64,000 nucleotides of DNA from Actinoplanes octamycinicus (GCF_014205225.1 NZ_JACHNB010000001.1:3143501-3207500); one strand, 5' to 3'. Counted from the stretch's first letter, positions 46,254 through 55,093 are shown. Numbers and translations: made by a program. Notes: a model not told the origin generated them from the sequence alone.

Positions 46254-47450
46254 ATGACGGTCGTGCACCCGATCAGCCGGGCCTGGATCACCACTGGCGG
46301 TACCGGAGCCCAGAACTACGACGAGTTCGCCGACGACGCCGAAATCACCGACATCATCACGGCTGCCCCGCACAGCGCGCTGGCCGTGGAAATGCCGCAT
46401 CTCGCGCCCGAGTCCCTCGGCAAGACCTTCGCGGAATCCCTCCCGGACGCTGTCGTCCGGCTGGAGCGCGACAAGTCCGAGGGCCACTACCGGCAGGCTG
46501 AGCACGTCGTGGTGCTCTACCGGATCACCGCGAAGGACGAGGCGCCCGCCTACGGCCTGTGGAGCATGGTCGACACCGACCAGATCTCCACCAGCGCCGA
46601 CGAGCCGGGCCTGGTCATCCGCAACGAGGACGTCTTCATCGCCAAGGTCCGCGAGCGGGTGGCGCTCGCCGACGCGCTGCAGACCCTGCTCTCCCCGGTG
46701 CTGCTGCTGCAGACCGGCAAGGGCGAGGAGCTGCACGCGGCGCTGGCCGAGGCCTGCGACGCCGCGGGCGAGCCGGCCGCCACCGACACCGACCAGAGCG
46801 GCCGGACGCACGCCATCTGGGTGCTCGGCCCGGGCGCCGAGCAGGACCGGCTCACCGAGCTGGCCGGCGGAGGCGAGCTGGTGGTCGCCGACGGCAACCA
46901 CCGCAGCCTGGCCGCCCAGACCGGTGGCCTGCCGCGCTTCCTCGCGGTGATCACCACGCCCGCCTCGGTCGCCATCCAGCCGTACAACCGCCTGATCAGC
47001 GAGCTCCCGGCCACTCCGGACGAGCTGCTGGAGCGGCTGCGCGCGGCCGGCGCGACGGTCACCGAGCTGCCGCGCGCCGCGGAGCTGCCCGCCAAGGGCA
47101 CGATCGAGATGTACGCCGGGGGCCGCTCCTACGCGGTCGGCCTCCCGTCCGACCCGGCCGGTACGGCGGTGGAGAACCTGGACCACGCGCTGGTCGAGCG
47201 GGTGCTGCTGCGCGACGTGCTGGGCCTGGACCCGGGCGACAAGCGGATCTCCTACATCGGTGGCGACTACCCGGTCGAGTGGCTGCGCGACGAGGTCGAC
47301 AACGGCCGCGCCGAGCTGGCGGTGCTGATCGCCCCGGTGACCGTGGAGGACTTCGTCGAGGTCAACCTGGCCCGGCTGAAGCTGCCGCGGAAGAGCACCT
47401 GGTTCACCCCGAAGGCGCGGGGCGGACTCGTCCTGGCGCAGCTCGGCTGA
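46254..47450 (+). CDS. DUF1015-family protein
   Basis: A 398-residue cytoplasmic protein starting at ATG 46254. It matches DUF1015: N-terminal PISRAWITTGGTGAQNYDEFADDAEI, central YRQAEHVVVLYRIT, the hallmark LVVADGNHRSLAAQ (about residue 213) and C-terminal YIGGDYPVEWLRDEVDNGRAELAVLIAPVTVEDF. The conserved DGNHR motif suggests a catalytic or nucleotide-binding site, but the biochemical role is not established. It is followed closely by an esterase gene. Confidence 0.9.
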   Translation: MTVVHPISRAWITTGGTGAQNYDEFADDAEITDIITAAPHSALAVEMPHLAPESLGKTFAESLPDAVVRLERDKSEGHYRQAEHVVVLYRITAKDEAPAYGLWSMVDTDQISTSADEPGLVIRNEDVFIAKVRERVALADALQTLLSPVLLLQTGKGEELHAALAEACDAAGEPAATDTDQSGRTHAIWVLGPGAEQDRLTELAGGGELVVADGNHRSLAAQTGGLPRFLAVITTPASVAIQPYNRLISELPATPDELLERLRAAGATVTELPRAAELPAKGTIEMYAGGRSYAVGLPSDPAGTAVENLDHALVERVLLRDVLGLDPGDKRISYIGGDYPVEWLRDEVDNGRAELAVLIAPVTVEDFVEVNLARLKLPRKSTWFTPKARGGLVLAQLG

Positions 47451-47463
47451 CGTACCGACGAAG

Positions 47464-48381
47464 ATGCTCCATCCGCAGGTGACGGCGGCGGCGAAACTTC
47501 GCCGCCGCCCCTCCGCCGAGCAGCTCTCGGCGAGCCCCTACGACCAGCTCCAGTTCGCCCGTGCGGCGATGGAGGAGTCCAACGAGGCGGAGACCGGCCC
47601 GGCCCTGCCGCTGCCGGTCGTCGTCGACCTGGACGCCGGCGGCGTGCCCTGCCGGCTCTACGCCACCCGGCCGGACGCCCCGGTCTTCGTCTACCTGCAC
47701 GGCGGCGGCTGGTGTTACGGCAGCATCGAGACGGTGGACCGGTTCTGCCGCCGGGTCGCCGACCGGTCTGGTCTCGCGGTGCTCTCGGTGGGCTACCGGC
47801 TCGCCCCGGAGCACGTCCACCCGGCCGCGCTGGACGACGCCGCCACGGTGCTCGACCACGTCCGCAAGAACGGCGCCGAGCTGGGTGTCGACCCGTCCCG
47901 GTTGGCGATCGGCGGGGACAGCGCGGGCGGCCACCTGGCCACCGTCACCGCTCGCCGGCAGCGGGACGCCGGCACCCCGGTCGACTTCCAGGCGCTGATC
48001 TACCCGGCCCTCGACCCGCTCACCTCCGCCGAGTCCTACGACGAGGTGGGGGAGTACGGCCTGGACCGCGCCTCGATGAAGCTGGCCTGGGAGACCTTCG
48101 TCCCGGACCCGGCGCGGCGGCTCACCCCGGACGTGGCCCCGCTCGCCGTCGCCGACCTGTCCGGGATGCCGGCCACCCTGATCATCACGGCCGAGTACGA
48201 CGCGCTCCGCGACGAGGGCGCCGATTACGCGGACGCGCTGGTCGCCGCCGGGGTGCCGGTGGTGCACACCCGCTACATGGGGATGAACCACGGCTTCGCC
48301 CGCAAGATCGCCACGATCGACGCGGCCCGGGCGGCGGCCGATCAGGTGGCCTCCGCCCTGCGGGCCGCGTTGACCTTCTAG
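47464..48381 (+). CDS. Alpha/beta hydrolase (HSL-family esterase)
   Basis: A 305-residue esterase of the hormone-sensitive lipase group. It carries the oxyanion motif YLHGGGWCYGS (about residue 79), the nucleophile elbow GGDSAGGHLA (about 146), the acid region TAEYDALRDEG (about 240) and the catalytic His in GMNHGFARK (about 277). Length and order are normal. It starts 13 bases after the DUF1015 stop and converges on rpiA with 7 bp between stops. It probably cleaves short-chain esters. Confidence 0.93.
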   Translation: MLHPQVTAAAKLRRRPSAEQLSASPYDQLQFARAAMEESNEAETGPALPLPVVVDLDAGGVPCRLYATRPDAPVFVYLHGGGWCYGSIETVDRFCRRVADRSGLAVLSVGYRLAPEHVHPAALDDAATVLDHVRKNGAELGVDPSRLAIGGDSAGGHLATVTARRQRDAGTPVDFQALIYPALDPLTSAESYDEVGEYGLDRASMKLAWETFVPDPARRLTPDVAPLAVADLSGMPATLIITAEYDALRDEGADYADALVAAGVPVVHTRYMGMNHGFARKIATIDAARAAADQVASALRAALTF

Positions 48382-48388
48382 CCGGCTG

Positions 48389-49090
48389 TCAACCGGCCAG
48401 GATCAGTTCGAAGTCGTACCCGAAGAAGAGGCCGGTCTCGACGACGCCGGACATCTGCTTGAGGCGGGTGTGGGCGTCGTCGGCGATCTCGCTGAACCGC
48501 AGGTCGAGGGTGAGGTTGCCGCGCTCGGTGATGACCGGGCCGTCCTTGCCCCCGGCCGGGCGCAGGGTGACCTCCTCCAGGCCGGGGAAGTCCTGCAGCT
48601 GCTCGAAGATGAGGCTGAGCGCGGCCGGGTCGATCTCCACCGGGGCCGCGAAATTCTGCCCCAGCCGGTCCACGATCTTGGACTGGTCGACCACGATGAA
48701 CGCCTTCGGTGCCGCGGCCATCATCAGTTTCTCCTGGTAGAGCGCGCCGCCCCGGCCCTTGATCAGCCGCTTCTTCGCGTCCACCTCGTCGGCGCCGTCG
48801 AAGCACCAGTCCGGCCGGACCTCGTTCAGCGTCGCGGTGCGCAGGCCCAGCGCGGCACACGCGTTCGCCACCTCGATCGAGGTGGGGATCGCGGTGAAGG
48901 ACAGGCCCTCCCGCTCGGCGCGCGCGGCCAGCGCCTGCAGGGTCAGGAAGCTGGTCGAGCCGGAGCCGATGCCGACCGTCTGCCCGTCCTGCAACTCGGC
49001 GGCCAGCCGGGCCGCCGCCTCCCGCTTGGCTTCCTCGTTCTTGATGACACCTGACCAGGTCAGGCCGTTGGGGCGGTTCTTCCACTGCAT
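48389..49090 (-). CDS. rpiA: Ribose-5-phosphate isomerase A
   Basis: A 233-residue enzyme that interconverts ribose-5-phosphate and ribulose-5-phosphate in the pentose phosphate pathway. Family motifs are clear: TVGIGSGSTSFLTLQAL, PTSIEVANACAALGL, DWCFDGADEVDAKKRLIKGRGGALYQEKLM (catalytic Asp and Glu), VVDQSKIVDRLG and RGNLTLDLRF. Length is normal. A short Trp-containing N-terminus (MQWKNRPNGLTWSG) precedes the domain. No related pathway gene is adjacent. Confidence 0.95.
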   Translation of the reverse strand: MQWKNRPNGLTWSGVIKNEEAKREAAARLAAELQDGQTVGIGSGSTSFLTLQALAARAEREGLSFTAIPTSIEVANACAALGLRTATLNEVRPDWCFDGADEVDAKKRLIKGRGGALYQEKLMMAAAPKAFIVVDQSKIVDRLGQNFAAPVEIDPAALSLIFEQLQDFPGLEEVTLRPAGGKDGPVITERGNLTLDLRFSEIADDAHTRLKQMSGVVETGLFFGYDFELILAG

Positions 49091-49139
49091 GTGTTGGTCA
49101 ACCGTTTCCAGGAGCGGACGGTGGTCGTCCCCATCGTAG

Positions 49140-49565
49140 TCAGCGGCGCGGGAGGTCCTCCCGGGGCAGCCAGTTCCGCCGGACGATCACCAGGTCCCGG
49201 TCGGCGGCGGCCAGATCCTCGTCGGTGGGCCGGGCCGCGTCCCGGGCGCGCAGCGCCGCGCCCACGCTGACCTGTGACGACCCGGAGCCGACCAGGCCGC
49301 GCAGGCCACGCTCGGCCTCCCGGTCCTCGGGGTTGCCGCCCGGCGGGCCGGGCCGCTTCCCCGGCCGGGCGCCGGCCGGCGGCGCCGGCACCGGAGCGGC
49401 CGGGATCGGGGCGGCCGGGATCGGGGCGGCCGGGGCCGGGGCGGCCGGGGCCGGCACCGGGGCGGACGGTGGCGGGGCGGGCACCGGCGCCGCGGGCTCG
49501 GCCGGGGCGGGGCTCGTCCCGGACGGGGGACGGACCCGCCGGCGGCGGCGTTCGGGCTCAGCCAT
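49140..49565 (-). CDS. Alanine/proline-rich protein, unknown function
   Basis: A 141-residue protein starting MAEPERRRRRVRPPSG at ATG 49565. Residues 22-65 are PAAPVPAPP / PAAPIP-type repeats, encoded by short tandem DNA units near 49371-49502. The C-terminal 70 residues look more ordered (EAERGLRGLVGSGSSQVSVGAALRARDAARPTDEDLAAADRDLVIVRRNWLPREDLPRR) and are probably the functional part. No signal peptide. It lies between rpiA and the Eis-like gene on the same strand. Confidence 0.75.
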   Translation of the reverse strand: MAEPERRRRRVRPPSGTSPAPAEPAAPVPAPPPSAPVPAPAAPAPAAPIPAAPIPAAPVPAPPAGARPGKRPGPPGGNPEDREAERGLRGLVGSGSSQVSVGAALRARDAARPTDEDLAAADRDLVIVRRNWLPREDLPRR

Positions 49566-49593
49566 GATCCCGACGGTACCGCCGCGGGTCGCC

Positions 49594-50817
49594 TCAGAAC
49601 ACTTCAGTCGCGCTGGGCGCCCGATGCCAGCCGAACGCCGCACTCGGATCGTTCCCGGTCAGTTGCCGGACCCGGCCGGCCGCGGCCAGGGCGGCGAGCG
49701 AGGTGCCACCGAGATAGGCCGCGCCGAGATCGGTCACCGAGCAGGCCAGGTCGGCCGGGTCAGCGGTCCGGGCGCAGGTCGCCCCGTCCGGCCCGCCGGT
49801 CAGCCGCCAGCGCCCGGCGTTGGCCGCCAGGATCGGGTCGGTGACCTCCAGCACCACGTCGACCGGCGCGAGGTAGCGCCGGCCGGCCAGCGCGGCGGGC
49901 AGGTCGACCAGCCGGACGAAGAGCCCGTCTCCCACCGTGCCGCCCAGCCGGCGCGGCTCGTCGACCAGGTGCAGCAGCGGCTCGTCGACGGCGGCCAGCC
50001 GCCAGCTCACCCGGCGGCTCAGGTCGATGCTCAGCAGGAACCGCCAGAGCGCCTGGTAGGTCGGCGGGTCGCCGGCCACCACCTCGTCGACCTGCACCTC
50101 GGCGTCCGGTCCGTGGTCGCTCCAGCCGTGCCGCACCCGCCAGAGCGCGTAGCCGGTGGGGCCGGCCGGGCCGTCGTGCACCACCGCGTAGCGCCGGCCG
50201 GCGCCGCGGCGGCGGTCCTCCGGGTCGATCAGCACGTACCGCCACCACCGGTCGTCGCGGTCGGACCAGCCGGGCCGGTCGGTGCGCACCTGGTCGTAGA
50301 GCTTGCTGAGCTCGGAGAGCAGGGCGACCGGGTCACCCATCCGGAGCCGCCCGGCCGGCTCGGCGGGCGCGGCGGTCAGCCGCACCTCCCGGTTCATGAT
50401 CGAGAGCTTGAGGCGGTACGTGGCCAGGCCGTAGCCGAAACGCGGGTAGATGGCCGTCTCGCTGGCCCAGAGCACCGCGATCGGCTCCCGCCCGGCGGCC
50501 GCGATGTCGTTCAGCTGGCGGGTCATCAGCGTGGTGAGCAGGCCGCGCCGCCGGTGCGTGGGCCGCACCCCGACGCTGGAGATGTGCGCGGCGGGCAGCA
50601 CCGCGCCGGGCACGGTCAGCTCCCGGCCGAACGCCAGGGCGTGCCCGGCCAGCACCCCGTCGTCCTCGGCGAGCAGCGACCGCTCCGGCTCGTAGACCTC
50701 CGCCTCGGCCGCCTTCGCCTCGCCCTCGAACGCCTCGTGGAACACCAGTCCGAGCAACTCGCAGATCGCCGCGATGTCCTCGGGCCTGCCTCGTCGCAGC
50801 CCTGCCGCCTCGTCCAT
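49594..50817 (-). CDS. Eis-family GNAT N-acetyltransferase
   Basis: A 407-residue protein from ATG 50817. The N-terminal GNAT domain has the acetyl-CoA site VRPTHRRRGLLTTLMTRQLNDI (about residue 88). The second GNAT-like region and the C-terminal SCP2-like domain follow, as in Eis/enhanced intracellular survival proteins. The usual C-terminal carboxylate is provided here by ...SATEVF; the terminal Phe is typical of Eis enzymes. Related proteins acetylate aminoglycosides or polyamines; the substrate here is unknown. The longer open frame to 51462 is antisense and rejected. Confidence 0.9.
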   Translation of the reverse strand: MDEAAGLRRGRPEDIAAICELLGLVFHEAFEGEAKAAEAEVYEPERSLLAEDDGVLAGHALAFGRELTVPGAVLPAAHISSVGVRPTHRRRGLLTTLMTRQLNDIAAAGREPIAVLWASETAIYPRFGYGLATYRLKLSIMNREVRLTAAPAEPAGRLRMGDPVALLSELSKLYDQVRTDRPGWSDRDDRWWRYVLIDPEDRRRGAGRRYAVVHDGPAGPTGYALWRVRHGWSDHGPDAEVQVDEVVAGDPPTYQALWRFLLSIDLSRRVSWRLAAVDEPLLHLVDEPRRLGGTVGDGLFVRLVDLPAALAGRRYLAPVDVVLEVTDPILAANAGRWRLTGGPDGATCARTADPADLACSVTDLGAAYLGGTSLAALAAAGRVRQLTGNDPSAAFGWHRAPSATEVF

Positions 50818-50920
50818 GGAGCTTGTGTAACGGACTCCGGCGTGTGCGAGCCACCTATTTGCGGGCTGGTTACTCTCGGAACCAGGCGACCGCCCGGTCG
50901 CGCGTCGGGAGAGGGGAACC

Positions 50921-51664
50921 ATGCCGGAGCAACCGCAGTGGTCGGAGCGGACGCTCGACATGCCGCCGCAGGATCCGTGGGCGGAGCAGCCGACGGCGGT
51001 CGGGCCCGGCGCCCCGCACGGTGGCTCGCACGGCGAGCCCACCCGGGTGCAGTCCGACCCCACCAGGGTGCAGTCCGGCCCGGCCCGGGCCCAGTCCGAC
51101 CCGACCCGGGTGCAGTCCGATCCGACCCGGGTGCAGTCCGATCCGACCCGGGTGCGGGGGGCGCACGGGCCGGGCGTTCCGCAGGCCGCGCCGCCGTCCC
51201 CGTTCAGCCGGGGCCGGGCCGTGGTCACCCCGCGGGAGCAGAGCCGCGACGAGTTCACCGCGGTCCACGAGCCGACCGGCACCGGCTGGCCCGGCGCCGG
51301 GATGCCGCGCGAGCAGCACAGCCTCGGCTGGCACCTGCGCCAGCTGCGCCGCGGCGGCGAGTGGAGCACAGCCGCGGTGCTGTTCGCTTTCGTCTGCTGG
51401 GGCATCTGGGCGCTCTCCGAGGGCGGCTCGCTGGCCACCCCGGTGGTCGTCCTGATCATCACACTGCTGGTCGGCGTGGGCGTCTTCTTCCTGGCCAGGC
51501 TGGTCGGCCGGGTGGTCCTGGAGCGCTATCTGCACCGCCCCCGGCACACCGCCCGCGGCGCCCACATGGTCACCGGGCTCTATCTGCTCGGCGTCGCCTT
51601 CACCTTCCTGCGCCAGACCCCGTGGGTGATGGACGCGTTCAACTGGGTCAAAGACCTGTTTTAG
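50921..51664 (+). CDS. Membrane protein with N-terminal heptapeptide repeats
   Basis: A 247-residue protein. The first 150 residues are hydrophilic and contain six units of the type DPTRVQS (residues about 39-79). The C-terminal 95 residues carry two or three membrane helices (GGEWSTAAVLFAFVCWGIWALSE, TPVVVLIITLLVGVGVFFLARLVGR and a later MVTGLYLLGVAFTF). The cytoplasmic tail-like N-terminus may be a docking or phosphorylation region (Thr in every unit). No family recognised. It is divergent from the Eis-like gene and upstream of the GT2 gene. Confidence 0.8.
   Translation: MPEQPQWSERTLDMPPQDPWAEQPTAVGPGAPHGGSHGEPTRVQSDPTRVQSGPARAQSDPTRVQSDPTRVQSDPTRVRGAHGPGVPQAAPPSPFSRGRAVVTPREQSRDEFTAVHEPTGTGWPGAGMPREQHSLGWHLRQLRRGGEWSTAAVLFAFVCWGIWALSEGGSLATPVVVLIITLLVGVGVFFLARLVGRVVLERYLHRPRHTARGAHMVTGLYLLGVAFTFLRQTPWVMDAFNWVKDLF
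51035..51157. repeat. Six 21-bp units encoding DPTRVQS
   Basis: Near-identical 21-bp units of the form CCGACCCGGGTGCAGTCCGA repeat in frame within the preceding-listed membrane protein gene. The third unit has diverged (GPARAQS). Confidence 0.85.
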
Positions 51665-51681
51665 GGGTATCCGGCGCCCCC

Positions 51682-52578
51682 GTGAGAGATCCACGGATTG
51701 GCGTCGTCGTGATCACCTGGCAGCGGCGCGAGGAGGCCCTGGCCTGTGTCGAACGGCTGCTCGCCCTGCCCGAGCAGCCGCACGTGGTGCTGGTGGACAA
51801 CGGGTCCACCGACGGGACCGCGGGCGCGGTCCGGGCCGCTTTCCCCCAGGTCGAGGTGGTGGCTCTGGGCCGCAACCACGGCGCGGTGGGCCGCAATGTC
51901 GGGGTACGACGTCTGCGTACGCCCTACGTCGCGTTCTGCGACGACGACACGTGGTGGAGCCCCGGCTCGCTGTCCCGAGCGGCTGACGCGCTCGACGCCC
52001 ATCCGCGCCTGGCCCTGGTCAACGCCCGGATCGTGGTCGAGCCGGCCGGGACGGAGGACCCGATCGTCGCCGAGCTGCGGCAGTCCCCGGTGCCCGGGCC
52101 GGCCTGGCTGCCCGGGCCGGCGCTGGGCAGTTTCCTGGCCGGCGCCACCGTGCTGCGCCGGGACGCGTTCGAGCGGGCCGGCGGCTTCAGCCCGCGGCTC
52201 TGGCTGGGCGGCGAGGAGGAGCTGCTCGCCACCGACCTGGTCAGCGCCGGCTGGGAGCTGTGCTACCTGGAGGAGCTGACCGTGCACCACCGCGCCTCGA
52301 AGCTGCGCGACGCCACCCACCGGCGGCGGGTCGGGCTGCGCAACACGCTCTGGTTCACCTGGCTGCGCCGGCCGCTGGCTCCGGCCGTACGCCGAACGCT
52401 CTTCCTGGCGCGGACCGTGCCGCGCGATCGGACCTCGCTGCTCGCGGCCTTCGACGCGGCCCGCGGAGTGGGCTGGCTGCTGGCCGAGCGCCGGGCCCGG
52501 CCGCACCCGGTGGAGGCCCGCCTCGCCCTGCTGGACGAGGCGCAGCGCCGCTCCACCGCCCGCCGTTACGTGGGCTGA
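51682..52578 (+). CDS. Family 2 glycosyltransferase
   Basis: A 298-residue GT-A enzyme starting at GTG 51682. The N-terminus reads IGVVVITWQRREEALACVERLLAL, then VVLVDNGSTDGTAGAVRAAF and the DxD-like FCDDDTWWSPGSL (about residue 90), which binds metal and nucleotide sugar. Next comes GATVLRRDAFERAGGFSPRLWLGGEEELLATDL, the acceptor-side motif. The C-terminal 60 residues are basic and helical. It would add a sugar to a lipid or surface glycan; the acceptor is unknown. Confidence 0.92.
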   Translation: MRDPRIGVVVITWQRREEALACVERLLALPEQPHVVLVDNGSTDGTAGAVRAAFPQVEVVALGRNHGAVGRNVGVRRLRTPYVAFCDDDTWWSPGSLSRAADALDAHPRLALVNARIVVEPAGTEDPIVAELRQSPVPGPAWLPGPALGSFLAGATVLRRDAFERAGGFSPRLWLGGEEELLATDLVSAGWELCYLEELTVHHRASKLRDATHRRRVGLRNTLWFTWLRRPLAPAVRRTLFLARTVPRDRTSLLAAFDAARGVGWLLAERRARPHPVEARLALLDEAQRRSTARRYVG

Positions 52579-52581
52579 GGG

Positions 52582-52731
52582 TCAGGACCCGTCCGGCTCG
52601 CGGTGCCGGCCCGGCTGCTCGGGGAGGTCACGCCGGGACAGCTCCCGGCGCCGGTCCCGGAGGGTGAGGCCGACCGCCGCGCCGCTCATCACCAAGCCCA
52701 GCCCGAGCAGGGCGATCCAGAGCACGACCAT
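52582..52731 (-). CDS. Short single-span membrane protein (49 residues)
   Basis: A small frame from ATG 52731 to TGA 52582-52584: MVVLWIALLGLGLVMSGAAV forms a membrane helix, followed by a charged tail (LTLRDRRRELSRRDLPEQPGRHREPDGS). Third positions are almost all G/C. It converges on the GT2 gene with 3 bp between stops and lies 42 bases downstream of the AHSA1-type gene stop on the same strand. It resembles the many unannotated short membrane proteins of actinomycetes. Confidence 0.5.
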   Translation of the reverse strand: MVVLWIALLGLGLVMSGAAVGLTLRDRRRELSRRDLPEQPGRHREPDGS

Positions 52732-52773
52732 GGCCCGGAGGCTAGCGCACTCCGGGCCATGGTCGCGGATCGC

Positions 52774-53280
52774 TCAGCCGGCGGCCAGGACCTTCCCGGT
52801 CTCCAGCAGCGACTTGAGGTCGCTGAGCACCCAGGCCCAGCCGCCGCCACCGTCGGCGGTGGCGTCCTGGTTGCCCTGCACCATCGCGGCGGTCGCCGGG
52901 GCGCCGGTCAGCTCGTGGGTGATGGTGACCCGGCAGACGCCCGGCGACGAGTCCTCGATGTCGTAGGTGAGCGTGGTGAACGGCTCGGCGGCGGTGGTCG
53001 GATCCATCAGCATCCGCCAGGTCTGCACCAGCCGGCGCGGCGGCTCGGCCTCCAGCACCTCACCGTCCACGATCACCTCGGGCAGCTCGAAGCCCTGGGC
53101 GGTGGCGTACTGCTTCATCTCGTCGGTGGCGGTCGCGTAGTACCTCCCGCCCTTCTTGAGCTCGTAGAACTGCGGGGCGGCGTAGCCGTACCGCGCGGAG
53201 AACTCCGGGTCGGTGATCGCCTCCCAGATCCGCTCCGGGGTCGCCTTGATCCAGATACGGAACACCTTGGTGTCGCTCAT
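52774..53280 (-). CDS. AHSA1/SRPBCC-domain protein
   Basis: A 168-residue START-like protein from ATG 53280. Motifs are FRIWIKATPERIWEAITDPEFSARYGY, YYATATDEMKQYA, VLEAEPPRRLVQTWRMLMDP and the C-terminal WAWVLSDLKSLLETGK helix over the cavity. The ATG overlaps the stop of the ArsR-type regulator (ATGA, 53277), so both are made from one message. In such pairs the SRPBCC protein is thought to bind a small hydrophobic ligand or act as an enzyme regulated by its partner. Confidence 0.92.
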   Translation of the reverse strand: MSDTKVFRIWIKATPERIWEAITDPEFSARYGYAAPQFYELKKGGRYYATATDEMKQYATAQGFELPEVIVDGEVLEAEPPRRLVQTWRMLMDPTTAAEPFTTLTYDIEDSSPGVCRVTITHELTGAPATAAMVQGNQDATADGGGGWAWVLSDLKSLLETGKVLAAG

Positions 53281-53597
53281 GACTCTTCCTCCAGCGTGCG
53301 CTTGAGATCGATGAGAGTGGTGATCTGGTGCTCGGTGTACTTGTCGATCCACCGGTCGTGGATCTGGCGGATCGGCACCGGATTGAGGAAGTGCAGCTTC
53401 TCCCGGCCCGACCGGCGGGTGACGACGAGTCCCGCCTCCTCGAGCACCCGGAGGTGCTTGGCGACGCCGAACCGCGTCATCGCCAGCTCGGACTCCAGCT
53501 CGGTGAGCGTGCGGCCGTCACGCGCGAAGAGCAGGTCGAGCAGGAAGCGACGGCTCGGGTCGGCCAGAGCCTTGAACACCCGATCGTCGTCCGTCAT
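53277..53597 (-). CDS. ArsR-family winged-helix regulator
   Basis: A 106-residue regulator with the winged helix DDRVFKALADPSRRFLLDLLFARDGRTLTELESELAMTRFGVAKHLRVLEEAGLVVTRRSGREKLHFLNPVPI. There are no cysteines, so no metal sensing of the ArsR/SmtB kind. The C-terminal helix (DRWIDKYTEHQITTLIDLKRTLEE) is for dimerisation. It is coupled to the AHSA1 gene and probably represses the pair from a site upstream of 53597. Confidence 0.93.
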   Translation of the reverse strand: MTDDDRVFKALADPSRRFLLDLLFARDGRTLTELESELAMTRFGVAKHLRVLEEAGLVVTRRSGREKLHFLNPVPIRQIHDRWIDKYTEHQITTLIDLKRTLEEES

Positions 53598-53779
53598 GAC
53601 GCAAAGTTATGTGACCATCCGGTCACATGTCAAGGCGCGGGCGTTCCGGAGGCCGTTTCCGTTACTCGAAAAGGGGGTCTGACCGGTTGATGATGCTCAC
53701 TGCGCGATTCTTCCGCTTCGCGTTGATCCGGCCCGGTCCCGCTTCCTAACCTGGGTGCCGAACAACGGGGGAGGATCGA

Positions 53780-55093
53780 GTGTCCGTCCAGGTCCGCCTG
53801 CTCGGCCCGGTGGAGCTGCGGGGTGACCGCGGCCCGGCCGATCCGGGCCCGGCGAAACGCCGCGCGGTGCTCGTCGCGCTCGCCCTGGAGGCCAATCGGC
53901 CGGTGCCGGTGAGCCGCCTCGTCGAGCTGCTCTGGAGCGGGCGGCCACCCGCGTCGGCGGTGGCGAACCTCCGCAACCACATCGCGGCGCTGCGGTGTGC
54001 GCTCGGCACCCGGATCGTCTCCCGGCACGGCGCCTACCGGCTGGACCTGGCCCCGCACGAGCTGGACCTGGCCGAGTTCCACCGGCTGGCCGAGCGGGGG
54101 CGCAACGCGCTGGCGCTCGGCGACCCGGCCCGGGCCGAGCCGGACCTGGCCGCCGCCCTGCGCCTGTGGCGTGGCCCCGCCGGGCACGGCCTGCCCCGGG
54201 GCGCCACCCTGGACGTGCTGCTCACCGGCCTGGAGGCGGACCGGCTCCGGGTCGTCGAGGACCTCACCGAGGCCCGGCTGGAGCTGGGCCAGGCCGGCGA
54301 GCTGGTGTCCACCCTGCACGATCATCTGGTCGCCCACCCGTTGCGGGAGCGCGCCTGGGCACAGCTGATGCTGGCCCGGTACCGGGCCGGTGACCTCGGC
54401 GCCGCGCTGGCCACCTACCGGCAGGCCGAGGCGGCGCTGCACGGTCAGCTCGGCGTCGACCCGGGCAGCGAGCTGACCGGCCTGCACCGGGCGATGCTGG
54501 AGCGGGCCGCCTGGCTGGAGCCGCGGGAGCGCCGCGGCCGGTCCGTCGAGGTGCCGCGGGAGCTGCCACCCGATCCGGTGTTCCTCACCGGGCACGCCGA
54601 GGAGCTCGCCGCCGTGCTGGCGGCGGCCCGCCCGGCGCCGGGGGAGCGGGGCCCGGCCGCGGTGGTCGTGCACGGCCCGCCGGCCAGCGGCAAGACCGCC
54701 CTGGTGACCCGGGCCGGGCACCGGCTGGCCGAGGCGTTCCCGGACGGGCAGGTGTTCGCGGCGGCCGGGCCGGACGTGGCGGCCGGCGACCTGCTGGCCC
54801 GGGTGCTGCGCGCGCTCGGCGTCCCGGCCGGTGAGGTGCCGGACCCGCCGGACGAGCGGGTCGGCCGCTACCGCTCGCTGCTCGCCGCCCGGCGGGTGCT
54901 GGTCGTGCTGGACGGCGCGGGCGACCCCGGACAGGTGCGCCCGCTGATCCCGGCCACCGGCGGCTCGGCGCTGCTGGTGACCAGCCGCCGTCCGCTGCGG
55001 ATGCCGGAGGAGGTCCCGCACGTCACGCTGCGGCGGGCCGCCGGCCGGAGAGGTCCCTCCGGCCGGGGCGCGCCGCTCAGGGGTAGGGGTTGA
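53780..55093 (+). CDS. SARP-family regulator with truncated NB-ARC domain
   Basis: A 437-residue protein starting at GTG with GAGGA 5 bases upstream. An OmpR-like winged helix (VRLLGPVELRGDRGPADPGPAKRRAVLVALALEANRPV...) and a BTAD domain (about 95-240, ending HGQLGVDPGSELTGLHRAML) form a normal SARP. The NB-ARC part has the P-loop VVVHGPPASGKTAL and Walker B VLVVLDGAGD, plus LLVTSRRPL, but stops about 30 residues later. The winged-helix domains and TPRs seen in AfsR are missing. The last 17 bases overlap the convergent ricin-lectin gene and a hairpin lies inside the 3' end, suggesting a 3' deletion. Confidence 0.82.
   Translation: MSVQVRLLGPVELRGDRGPADPGPAKRRAVLVALALEANRPVPVSRLVELLWSGRPPASAVANLRNHIAALRCALGTRIVSRHGAYRLDLAPHELDLAEFHRLAERGRNALALGDPARAEPDLAAALRLWRGPAGHGLPRGATLDVLLTGLEADRLRVVEDLTEARLELGQAGELVSTLHDHLVAHPLRERAWAQLMLARYRAGDLGAALATYRQAEAALHGQLGVDPGSELTGLHRAMLERAAWLEPRERRGRSVEVPRELPPDPVFLTGHAEELAAVLAAARPAPGERGPAAVVVHGPPASGKTALVTRAGHRLAEAFPDGQVFAAAGPDVAAGDLLARVLRALGVPAGEVPDPPDERVGRYRSLLAARRVLVVLDGAGDPGQVRPLIPATGGSALLVTSRRPLRMPEEVPHVTLRRAAGRRGPSGRGAPLRGRG
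55041..55066. terminator. Hairpin inside the SARP 3' end, downstream of the ricin-lectin gene
   Basis: CCGGCCGGAG (55041-55050) pairs perfectly with CTCCGGCCGG (55057-55066), loop AGGTCC. It is placed to terminate the minus-strand gene ending at 55077, and it falls within the last codons of the convergent SARP frame. Confidence 0.65.

Noticed and set aside
49225..51681. Upstream part of the long plus-strand frame that ends as the GT2 gene
   Set aside because: It is antisense to the Eis-like gene and overlaps the repeat-containing membrane protein; only the part from 51682 matches a protein family.
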